Made by a program: the position numbers and the translations under genes
Notes under the pieces: generated by a model
Told to the model about the DNA's origin: nothing
Database searches by the model: none
Seen by the model: only the letters and a program-made list of their open reading frames with translations
Part shown: one piece after another, positions 1 through 9,355 of the stretch
Numbering within the stretch: the stretch's first letter is position 1
How the letters are laid out: the number at the start of each line of letters is the position of its first letter
Source of the DNA: Adiantum capillus-veneris
Taxonomy: Eukaryota > Streptophyta > Polypodiopsida > Polypodiales > Pteridaceae
Reading direction: 5' to 3'
Length of the DNA: 64,000 bases
Assembly (NCBI GenBank): GCA_014529385.2
Contig: CM043950.1
Location: 72,696,435 to 72,760,434, forward strand

Positions 1-189
1 TTTCACATGGCTCTTTTGCAGATGGCCCCCCCCTTTGGATCCCTATTTTCCCTCCTTTGGATCCCTACTGTGGCCGGTTTGCTAGCTTAACCAATATTCT
101 AGCTTTTTCTCCCTTGGCACTTCCCCACATTAAATGATCAGTTTAATATGAGAAAATCATTTAGGAGAATTAGATATTGATTATTATGA
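1..189 (-). repeat. Family A LTR, 5' edge only (copy 2)
   Basis: This stretch matches the last 189 bp of both LTRs of the complete element at 54154-63062, with a few changes (8 instead of 7 C in the C run, and ttgctagctt for ctgctaactt). Read on the minus strand it starts with TGTCATAATAATC at 189, the normal LTR start, so another minus-strand family A element or solo LTR begins here and runs off the left edge. It abuts family B protease sequence with no polypurine tract, as expected for an insertion into B. The 5 bases at 190-194 (agtct) would be its target duplication; the partner lies outside the window. Confidence 0.9.
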
Positions 190-1940
190 CAAGTCTAGCG
201 CCTTGTATTGTAACTGCTCGGCCTTGATTATTCAGAAGTAATTGATCCACCTTCATGCCTAGGAGTGCAATGAGATACTTGTCGTTGAAGGATAGACCAA
301 TGATTGCCTCAAAGTCATCCATTGGTACCACTATGAAGTCAAGTCGGCATGTGAATTCACCCAGTGCAATCCTGACTTGACGGGCTGCCTTGAAATTGCT
401 ATCATTTCCTTTGGAAAACTTGACAGTAGTTTCATTTACGGTGCTAAGACGTAGGTCCAGGCGAGCGGCGGACTGCGGTGATAGAAAATTGTGTGTAGCG
501 CCTGAGTCTACCATGATCAATTGCTGCTGGGACCCAATTGTTTCCTGGACATGTAAGTTCTGAATGTCCGTGATAGCTGCTGCCATGCATTGAGGGTGGA
601 GGGATACTGCTCCAATACGGGGTTGTTGGTCAGCAACAGGGTTAGCCAGTTCTTCGATTCTTATTTGGGGGTGGGAGGGTGGTTCTTCTATTTGGAGGGT
701 GTTGACCCTGCTAGATGATGATGATGCTCGATTGCGCTTGCGGACACATGCGTAGTAGGGGCCATGAACAATTCTGCAGTCACTGCACTAGATGCGTTCG
801 GGGTGCGGGTTGTTATTATTGCCGTTGTAAGTATTGGGGACCCAACTGTTGGACGTGGTGCCGTAAGAATTGCTAGCAAAAGAACTGCATGGGACTAAGG
901 CGCCATTTCCGCGGTTTAATCCAGGGTTGAAATTGGGTGGTGGTGGGCAGGGGTCATTGCTGATTTGGTATAAATCCGCGGCCTCGTCCAACGGGTGGGT
1001 AAGACCAGTTGTTGGAGGTAGTGGGGGCAAAATTGTTGGGGCGAGGGTTATTTGGAAGAAAACCTGGTGTTGAGTTTGTGTCCCGTAGCTTTTCGGCCAT
1101 ATTGGCAGCCACTTCCCAGGTGGTGGGGTTCTGCTTTTTTTCCTCTCAACGGGCCTAGGGCTTAAGGACGTACAGGAAACCATGTAGTCGGTCTGCTATG
1201 TGCATCAGTGGGAGTTGAAGCATTAATCGACGATACTTGACAATATACTCTGATATGTGGCCGTCTTGGCGCAGTTCGCGCCACGAGTCTCTGACTTTAT
1301 TGCCTTCATTCTCTGGGACAAAATAGTTAATCATTTCTCTTTGTAAGTCTTCCCATTCCTCCCAGTTCTTTGATGGCTTTTGAGTGAGGAACCATACATA
1401 GGCGTCGTCGGCCAAGAAGGTTTTGGCCACTTGCACCCATCTGCGTTTGCCTATGTTGTTCCACTGCATGTAGTATTCTACCTCTCTGAACCACGTGTTG
1501 AGCTCCAGTGAGTTGCGATGGCCTTTGTACTTCTCTAGGGGAATGGGTCTGAATTTTCCCAATCTGTTTTCATCTTCTAGATTTCTCTCAGGGCTGTAGT
1601 AGCGTCCTTCACTTTCGTCATCCTTATAGTATTCGTCTTCGTCGACTGTTCCTAGTCTTCCGGGCCGCGGTCGTCTTTGTGAGTTTCGTCGCGTGTTGAC
1701 ATTACTTGTGGCTGGGCGGTCTTCATGCCGTTGGCCTAGCTGTGCTTGAATTAGGTCGCCTAGGTTAGCAGACATCAAGATCATCTGGTGTTCCAAGGAT
1801 ACCATGAGGCGTGCCTCCAGTCTCTTTTCCATCGGGTCTTGTTCATCTTGTCGCAGCTTTGTTTCCTTCTTCTTCTTGCGGTCTCTATTCAGGTCAGGTT
1901 CGGTCCTGTATCCTTCGTCATGCTCTTGATTTCCAGCCAT
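190..1940 (-). pseudogene. Broken gag-protease of an LTR retrotransposon (family B)
   Basis: Minus-strand gag starts at the ATG at 1938-1940. A charged N-terminal part is followed by a retrotransposon gag domain with the usual F-x-W run (AYVWFLTQKP, 1390-1420) and an ISEY motif. Near 1155-1183 the reading frame shifts. A proline/asparagine-rich linker follows, then an in-frame TAG at 788-790 just before a CCHC-like knuckle (CSDC...H...C), then an aspartic protease with VDSGATHNF in the frame ending at 190. The protease is cut by the family A LTR at 189; reverse transcriptase and integrase are not in the window. Gag differs clearly from that of family A, so B is a separate family. With a shift and a stop it cannot be functional. 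B is probably Ty3-type, but without pol this is inference. Confidence 0.8.
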
Positions 1941-2467
1941 TGTTGTACTCCTGTGGTCGAAGCCGAGAAAAACTAAAAAAATGTCAAAAATTGAAAAATT
2001 GCGAAAAACGGCCTTGAAAACGTCGAAAAATGATGAGACAGTGCAAAACGGGGTCCAAAACGACGAAAACCGAGAAGCATGGGTCAAAAACGGTGAACAA
2101 CAATGAAAACCGGTCCCAAACGGTGTAAGACGGGGCAAAACGAGGCAAAACGTTGAAAAACGATGAAGAACGTGGAGAAACGCGTCCAAAACAGGGCAAA
2201 ACGGCAAGGATCGGAACGCGGGTCAAACGGGGCAAAACATCGAAAAACGGTGGGGAACGTGGAGAAAACACAAGGAACGTGGCAAAACGGGGCAAGAACG
2301 CAAGGAACGCAGTGAAAACGGGGCAAAACGGGCCAAGAATGCGGAGAACGTGGCCAAACGGGGCAAGAACGCGGAGAAAACGACGAAAACGGGCAACGCG
2401 GATCGAAAAACGTGGTTACAACCACGGGCCACGGGCCGATGTCGGGTCGGCGGGTACTCGAGCCGAA
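1941..2467 (-). repeat. Family B 5' leader made of degenerate AAAACG repeats
   Basis: The leader between primer binding site and gag is low in T on the plus strand (C/T-rich on the coding strand) and is built from a short motif like (g)aaaacg(gggc) recurring irregularly from about 1970 to 2420. Stop codons are so rare that long open frames appear on both strands (for example 2153-2635 plus and 2223-2717 minus). Their proteins are simple repeats, so I treat them as by-products of composition. Confidence 0.7.
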
Positions 2468-2479
2468 GCTCTGATACCA
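2468..2479 (-). other. Primer binding site of family B (initiator Met tRNA)
   Basis: Minus strand reads TGGTATCAGAGC, the standard complement to the 3' end of plant initiator methionine tRNA. It lies 2 nt inside the LTR edge and fixes the direction of B as minus. Confidence 0.85.
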
Positions 2480-2481
2480 AG

Positions 2482-2900
2482 TGTGCCACCCTCATTCGGG
2501 ATGTCGGGGAAATGGGACCGTGCCAGCTCACCTGCGTTGCAAACGGGACCTGCAGGCAAGCAAACACATACACAAGAACGCAACTTGAAAACGGGACGCA
2601 AGAGGGACATGAGATTGAGGGACGCAAACGAATGATCACTATTGAAAGAAAGTGCCGAATACAAGGGACGCGAAGAATCGCATGAAAACGGGGCTCGCAA
2701 GTTGGGGGAAGTGGCACATACTTCCCTTATACCCAAGCTTGGACGTGCGGACGTGGAAGCCAACTGGCGAAACATAATTGGGCATGCAATATGGGCAACA
2801 TACGACAAAATGGATGGTCGGGACTACATGCTCAAGGATGGGTGGGGCCTGAGCTCCTGCCAACTCATGCGCATTGAAGTGTCTAACCAATAAGCTAGAA
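2482..2900 (-). repeat. Family B 5' LTR (outer end not determined)
   Basis: The LTR edge next to the primer binding site is at 2482 (plus strand TGTGCCACC, so the LTR ends in CA on the minus strand). The outer end cannot be fixed because no second B LTR is present; 2900 is only a placeholder. No TATA box is obvious. Confidence 0.45.
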
Positions 2901-3736
2901 GTATCATCTGGAAAAATCGTCACCTTTTAAATGTTCTCTTATTTCAGTGTGTGATGCATGTGTGCCCGTCCCCAAAAGTGACAGGCAAGCATATGTTTGG
3001 TGTGTAAGCAGCCTTAGGCCCCTGTCACGTCGGGGCACCCACTCCTTTCTTGCTTTGAAGGTGATTGGGCGTGCTGATCTCACATGAAATTTTGAAAAAG
3101 AAGTTGGCCATGCTTTGCAACAAATCTCAAGGGGGCAGTGTCAGACTGTAGCTCATATGGTGCCGTGCGAAGCTGGCCAAGGGTGCAAGATCGTCCCTCT
3201 CGCAAAGGTTGTAGGCCAAGTTTTTCTTTTTCCTTCACAAACGAGAGGTCGTCACCTCAGCATGGCCAGCATTCCCTTGCCCTAGTGTGACATTGGCCTT
3301 ACCCATTGGCTATCCAAAGACGTGCAGCATGTGTATGCCAGCACGGATATGGTGTGCCAAACGAATACTAGCTCCATAAAAACAGCATTGAACATATAAG
3401 CTCCCCCATCCAAGCTTCAACAAGGGTTGAGATGTGCAATGGGTCTGTGACTCATGGGGAAGAGAAGCACCTCGTCGCGCTGATGCCCAAATTCAATAAA
3501 GAGAAAACAGTGCTCGTAAAAAAACATAGGTTTACAAATTTACCACTAAATTTTATATTTGAAGGTGAGAAAATCCAAAGCCCTATCTGCAAGCATCTCT
3601 CCCTCTCTCTCTCACCATTTTCCTCTTGAATAAAAGGTCTTGAGTTCAACTCTCCTCGTCAAATAGATCTTTGAGATCCCTACGGATAGTTTCCTACGAC
3701 GTTAAAATACTCTTTTCTTCTTCTTCTTCTTCTTTT

Positions 3737-3760
3737 TCTCTCTCTCTCTCTCTCTCTCTC
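3737..3760. repeat. (TC)n microsatellite
   Basis: About 12 uninterrupted TC units, preceded by a (TTC)n run from about 3718. Confidence 0.95.
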
Positions 3761-3970
3761 ATCGAGACTCGACACTCAATGATATATTGAATATTTCCCA
3801 TATATTTAAGGCTTTATCACACAAACAAAGTTTGGTGGATTGCATAAAGCAAGGGGTAGATCATGTACAAAGGGAATTTAAGGGCAATTCATGTGCATAA
3901 ATCAATAAAGAAGTAAATTGTGTGGAAGCAACAAATTTTGTACGAGGCATATCAGGGAAAGACTTAGAGG

Positions 3971-3972
<2 letters not shown>

Positions 3973-4013
<41 letters not shown>
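3973..4013. repeat. (TC)n microsatellite
   Basis: About 20 uninterrupted TC units. Confidence 0.95.
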
Positions 4014-4014
<1 letters not shown>

Positions 4015-4432
4015 GCCAATGTGTGGTAGGACGAGAGGAATTAGGATGTATTCTTGTTCTTCAATGATTGACATTTTGTTGATGACTACACTTATGTGTT
4101 ATCTTTGTGGACAAAATCACTTGTTTTGTGAGGTAATATGTGACAAATTACATGCTAACCACTAAAAAATGCATCTCAATTGTCAAAAAGATATAAAAAT
4201 TAGAAAAGCTTGATCAATCCTATCAAAATAGATACATGGGTACTTTGGGAGTTTTAAAAATTGGAAGGCTATTTTGGAATTTTGACAAATTAGAGGGGTT
4301 TGAGCTTGGCTACGAAGAAATTTACGTAAGTTTTAGTGTAATTATCAACAAAAGCTTCTAATTTTGACCAAGAAAACGAGAGAATTTCAAGTTTTCCCTT
4401 ACTATCACCTCGCCATGAAAGTTTTCATCGAT

Positions 4433-4436
<4 letters not shown>

Positions 4437-4497
<61 letters not shown>
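4437..4497. repeat. (AG)n microsatellite
   Basis: About 30 perfect AG units. Confidence 0.95.
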
Positions 4498-4558
4498 CTT
4501 ACTAATGTATTTAACGTGGCTCAGGTAGTTGAATGTAGCCCCAATGTAACCACCCTTG

Positions 4559-4577
4559 CCCCCCCCCCCCCCCCCCC
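4559..4577. repeat. C homopolymer, 19 bases
   Basis: Pure C run. Its exact length is likely uncertain in any assembly. Confidence 0.9.
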
Positions 4578-4715
4578 TCCTTATGTGTATGGTATGAGTA
4601 TGAAATAATGAGGGCTACCCCTATTGTATATGCTTATGTACAAAATCTGAAACCCCCCCTATTCTACACTCACGTGGTACCGTACGGAAAAACACAGTGA
4701 ATCCCCCGTGGAATG

Positions 4716-7248
4716 CAGGAGTCAGCTCAACCCTAAGAAATTTCATTTGTGAAGCTTCTTGGGCATGTGATTTCCAAAAATGGGATTGAAGCAGATCTAG
4801 AGAAAGTGGCCGCTTTGTTGTTACTGTCATCTCCAAAAGATACCAGACACTTGGCCACTTTCATATAGAAGGTTAAATATCTGTCTTGTTTTATACCTTT
4901 GGTATCACAACTATTGTACCCATTGTAACAAACAATTAAGAATAATCCCTTGGAATGGTCTTGTGATTGTGATGATGTTTTTGACAAAGTTAAAGAGGTT
5001 TTGAGTACGTTACCTGCTATGCGAGCTCCTGACTGGGAAAAGGAGTTCTATGTTAGCCCATCAATGGAAGATGATGCCATTGGGGCCATGTTGTTTCAAA
5101 AGAGGAAGGAATCTCAATATATGAAGCCTGTTCATTATGCTAGCAGAGTAAAGATACCTCATGAAAGAGATTTTTTGAAATTGAATTAGTGATGACCAAC
5201 ATGATTTATTTTTGTAGACAATTTAGGCACAACTTTCTGCAAAAGTCATTCACCTTTCTCACCAGTTATTCATTGCTTCCCCAGCTGTTTAATAATTCAA
5301 TTATGATAAAAACAGTGATGAAATGGGTTATTGAGCTTCAGGAGTTTCAGTTCACTTTTTTGGTGGAGGAAAGTACTCGAGCTACCCGGGCAAATGTTCT
5401 CACTTATAAAGACACTCATGTTTTGGTTAAAGAAGAGGTGGTGCAAAAAAAGAAAATCAAGACTCTTGCCATCTCTAATGCTTCATTGCTATACTTTGAC
5501 GGTTCTTATCAAAGAAGTCATGATGCTACTTTAGGAGGCGTTGTCGTTTATGATGCCCAAGGGAAGCTTATGAGAAAGAAAGGGCTGAAACATGATGCAA
5601 AAAGTAACAATGAAGCATAATACATGGCTCTTGAAGGTGGTTTTCACATTTACTTACAATTGGGGATTAAATGCTTGCAGATCAAAGGAGATGCCTTGTT
5701 GGTCGTAAAGCAAGTATTGGGAGTATGGAAGAACAAGAACCCTAAACTGAATAATTTATGTTTCAAAGTGAAAGTATTGCTCAAAAAACTTGAAGCAAAA
5801 AGCTTTGCAGCATATTGAAAGATCTCAAAATGAGGAAGCTCATAATGCTACCCAAGAAATGATCACTTGTATGTTTGTGCTAAAGTCAGATGCTCCTTTA
5901 TATCATGGGAGGGAAATGTAATCAAAGGAAGTGGATTTTCTATTGACAGATGTCCTACCTGAAGATTTACCATCTTCCAAAAAGTATGCATTCATACGGA
6001 AAGCCAGGAAATACAAAATTATTGATGACGATACATGAAAGGAAGTGATGTGGTTTTGCGTCATGTGCCTTGGAAAGAAGAGATTTACAAAGTCCTGGAA
6101 GAAAATCACGAGGGATCTTGTGGAGGCCATTTTGCCATGAAAATCATGTTGCGTTAAATTTCGCAAGAAGGCTATGTATGGCCAATCATTCAACGGGATG
6201 TTAATCATTGGTGCAAGTTGTGTTTGCCTTGCTAGAGGATGGGAAAGAGAATTTTAAAGCCTGAACAAAAAACAATTCTAGCTTCTGGTGTGTTTGAAAA
6301 ACGGGGTCTTGATGCTATTGGACCCTTACCTATGACTAGTAAAAGAAATGCCTACATTCTAACATCAGTAGATTATTTGTCATGATGGGAAGAAGCCAAG
6401 GCTATCAAAGAAATTACCAGTAAGGAGAAGGGGAAATTAGTTTATGAGAATATATGTTCTAGATCTGGTGGGCCACTAGAGCTACTTTCAGATAGAGGAC
6501 CAGGATTTAGAGGAGAGATGCTTGATTTCTTATGCAAAGAGCTCAATATACAGCATAAGTACATCCATCCCTATAATCCACAATGCAATTGTCTCAATGA
6601 GAGGTTCAATGGACACTTGGTAAAGATTTTGCCAAAGATGACCCACACATAGAAAGAATTGGAATTCATAATTTCCTAGTGTGCTATGGGCCTACACGAC
6701 TTCTATCAAAATGAGCACAGGATTTTCTCCTTACCACTTGATTTAAGGCAAGGAAGAATTATTGACAATTGAAGTGGAAATTCCTGCACTCAAGTTGTTG
6801 TCATTGGGAAATGAAGAACAAGAAAATGCCTGGGAGAAAAGTTGTTGGATTTACAATGTTTGCAATTGGAGAGAGTTCTAGCTTTAAGCTACTATGAGGA
6901 AGCATCAAAGAAGGCTCAGCTAAAAGCCAATGAATGCATGGAGGACAAGAAATTTGAAAAGGGTAATTTGTTGTTGCGATACAATAGGAAGCTGGACAAT
7001 ACCTTTCAAAAGAAGTTTCGAATTAAATGGTAAGGTCCTTTTACAGTTGTCAAGAAGTTTGATAATGGCACATATCAATTGGCTGATTTGAATGGTGCAC
7101 AACATAAATATTGTGTTCATGGTTGTCGATTGAAGAAATACTTGGCATGTTTGATGACAATTGTGACAGATGAGATGCTATCAATAGAGAAAGATAGTGT
7201 GGAAACATCTGAAGATGTAGATGAGGTCTCTGGGGATGAGATGCAGTA
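4716..7248 (+). pseudogene. Decayed Ty3 (Tat-like) pol: RT end, two RNase H domains, integrase (element F)
   Basis: Plus-strand pieces line up in order with the family C polyprotein. The end of RT starts near 4716 (QLNPKKFHL, LGHVISKNGIEAD). The Ty3 RNase H region follows (4950-5189, YVSPSMEDDAIGAMLFQ). An archaeal-type second RNase H follows (about 5490-5818, LLYFDGSYQ, SNNEA, KGDALLVVKQ), then integrase (about 6295-6650, GLDAIGPLP, LLSDRGPGFRGE, NERFNG) and the C-terminal GPF module (6945-7130). The second RNase H is typical of the Tat lineage. Several stops and shifts interrupt it (for example near 4770, 5189, 5620, 6384 and 7031), so it is an old copy. Gag, protease and most of RT are missing. 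It is a relative of family C but clearly diverged. Confidence 0.85.
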
Positions 7249-7289
7249 GTTGTTCACCCTAGGAACCTCTGCTTTTTATGAATGAGCAA

Positions 7290-7306
7290 GCAAGCAAAGG
7301 GGGTTT
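7290..7306 (+). other. Candidate polypurine tract of element F
   Basis: AAGCAAAGGGGG followed by tttt and TGAAAGC lies about 40 nt after the pol stop. This matches the arrangement in family C (GGGGGAGGG-ctaa-TGATAGCC). An LTR would then start at 7307. Confidence 0.5.
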
Positions 7307-9150
7307 TGAAAGCTATGTAAGACATTTTTAGGATGAAGATAAAGTCGCTGATCCATGCTAAAAATCTTGCTCAATAGCCTTGAGTACATAAGTGTACATA
7401 ATGATTTGAGTTTTTAGAGTGCCCCTGTAGAATCTATATATCAAGTCTTGGTCATGCTAAGTTATTTGCTAGAGTTTCCGGGTGGTTAAACTTCTAAAAT
7501 ATGGTTTTCAATGAGCATTTTTAGTCATGCTTGATAGCCTGTAGATCGGACTCATACATCATGAGTTACATGCATTTGAAGTGGGCGGTCCCTTACTTAG
7601 AAAGTGGTTGCGGGATGCATGCGAGGAAAGGCAAGTGGGCCGATTTGATAGATTTAATGTGGTCAAGGATTTTTGGAGATAGCCAAAGTGATAAGCTTCG
7701 AGCCGCTCTTTACAGTGTCAAATTTGGTGCTCGGAGTCATCCGCCACGCTTCTACCAAGATTGCTAGGTGTGGGGAAATGTTTATGCTTAGGTGGGGAGG
7801 TGGGAGGATGGTGCCAAGTGGCATGAAGTAGTCCCACATGGGGGGGAGCAAGTGGAAAATGGTCGGTATAAAGTGGGGAGTGAGTACCCCCTAAGGTTGA
7901 ATCAAAGGGGCAAATGGAGCTCTCACTTCTTGGCTTTGGGGGCTTTGTGGGTGTTGGGGGAGAGAGGGGTGCCCATTTTGGGTTCCCACTAGCTAGACAG
8001 GCATCATGATCTTTTTTTTGGCCTTTGTACACTCCACATTGCCCACTCCCCAAGTCAAAGTGACCAACATAGAGCCCCCCTTTCCCATTTATGGTCTCTG
8101 TTTTTAGCACTTTCAATCATGGTTTGGGTTAGATCTGTTTCCGACTCCACTTAAAGGTGTTTGGCATAGGTGTTTTCTGCAGCTTTATGGTGTTTCTTTC
8201 CGACGGTGTGGTGTGCACAAGGCTATAGAGGTTCTCATTTTCCTTCTTGTTTGCACGCTATAGTTCCATCTAAACTGCGTTTGCAGATTGCATGCCATCT
8301 AGATAATGAATAAAATCTTCAAGAGATGTTAGAATATAGCTCCATTTTAAGGCTCATTTTGGAGTATTTGGATTTAGGACCAAACAATTTCTCTAGTTCC
8401 ATCTAAGCTGTGTTTGCCGATTGCACGTCATCCAGATAATGAATAAAATCATCTTTAGGAGATGTTCAAATAATACCTAATGCTTTCTCGTCCTTGTGTT
8501 GTTGCTCAAAAAATAATGCCCCTGGTAATTGTAGCCCATGTACCTTCTTTTTCATTTGATAGCGCGTTCACGACACTCCATAAATGTTTTCACAGAAGAT
8601 AGCCTTTTACTTTAAATTTCCAGATGTGGAAGCCGGATCTGTTGAATTCGTCTACTTTCAATGTCATATTTGAAGCTTTTGATTTGACATCATTTGAGTT
8701 GTGCTTAGATCCAAGGTTTTTTTAATTTTCCACAAATTTGCAATCCAGTGTAATTCATTTTTTATGAGCTTGAAAAGACACCTTCAAAATCACTAGCCAG
8801 TGTGCTACTGGCCATCGAGCACAGAAGGTGTAAGCATGGAATAAGCCGTTTGAGGGTGTGAATGCCCACTTGCTTGAAGGATTAAATGAGGTTGGCCACT
8901 TTAAATAAAGTGGAAGACAAAAGCAAACAAGACCTCTCTATGGAAACACAATCAAAAGATGACGATGAAGGACATAGTGGGCTGTAGGTGATGAATTAAG
9001 CAGGCTTGCCGTGTGAGATTTTCCCCATTAGGCCTAGTCGACCACTTTGACAACAGTTATTCTTAGATTGCTGCACATCGACGGGCTATCTGTCCCCTCT
9101 ACAAGCGGCTACTCCTCCAATTGAGTCGAGCAGAGGCCTCCAAGAGCATC
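7307..9150. other. Non-coding region: probable F LTR start plus unassigned DNA
   Basis: If the polypurine tract call is right, the F 3' LTR begins at 7307, but its end is not recognisable. The part nearest 9150 is on the internal side of element E3 (minus strand), yet no gag can be read there. Small ORFs at 7531-7767 and 7718-8116 resemble nothing I know. A 70-bp imperfect direct repeat is listed separately. Confidence 0.45.
8261..8468. repeat. Imperfect direct repeat, two ~72-bp copies 133 bp apart
   Basis: Copies at about 8261-8332 and 8394-8468 share tagttccatctaa-ctg-gtttgc-gattgca, then tagataatgaataaaatc or a near match, then agatgtt. No coding potential is seen. Confidence 0.75.
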
Positions 9151-9151
9151 A

Positions 9152-9164
9152 AGCTCTAATACCA
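9152..9164 (-). other. Primer binding site of element E3
   Basis: Minus strand reads TGGTATTAGAGCT, one mismatch from the initiator-Met site, 2 nt from an LTR edge at 9167. It sets E3 on the minus strand. Confidence 0.7.
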
Positions 9165-9220
9165 ATTGATGGTCCTAGCTATGGTGGGTGAAGGCGAGAC
9201 ATGGTGAGCAACACAGATTG

Positions 9221-9223
<3 letters not shown>

Positions 9224-9303
<80 letters not shown>

Positions 9304-9324
9304 TAGATAGATAGATAGATAGAT
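9224..9324. repeat. (GA)n then (GATA)n tract at the 3' end of the LINE
   Basis: About 38 GA units (9224-9299) are followed by about 6 GATA units (9299-9324). On the minus strand the LINE ends ...ATAATAAAATC(TATC)n(TC)n, so the TATC run is probably the LINE's own tail and the GA run is the target. Confidence 0.9.
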
Positions 9325-9355
9325 TTTATTATCGTCCTGGGAGGTCAAATATGAC

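Larger units (their letters stand above)
2901..4715. other. Non-coding stretch with microsatellites, no gene seen
   Basis: No ORF here resembles a known protein; the 62-65 codon frames look random. It may include the rest of the family B LTR and the eroded left part of element F. The visible structure is a series of (TC)n/(GA)n tracts and a C run, listed separately. Confidence 0.6.

Noticed and set aside
2153-2635. Plus-strand ORF of 160 codons, Arg/Lys/Gly-rich
   Set aside because: It is antisense to the family B leader and only reflects the stop-poor AAAACG repeats; neighbouring frames are open too.
7718-7745. TTTGGTGCTCGG as a primer binding site following an LTR end (gtgtca)
   Set aside because: It matches the C/D site at only a few bases and no element internal region follows.
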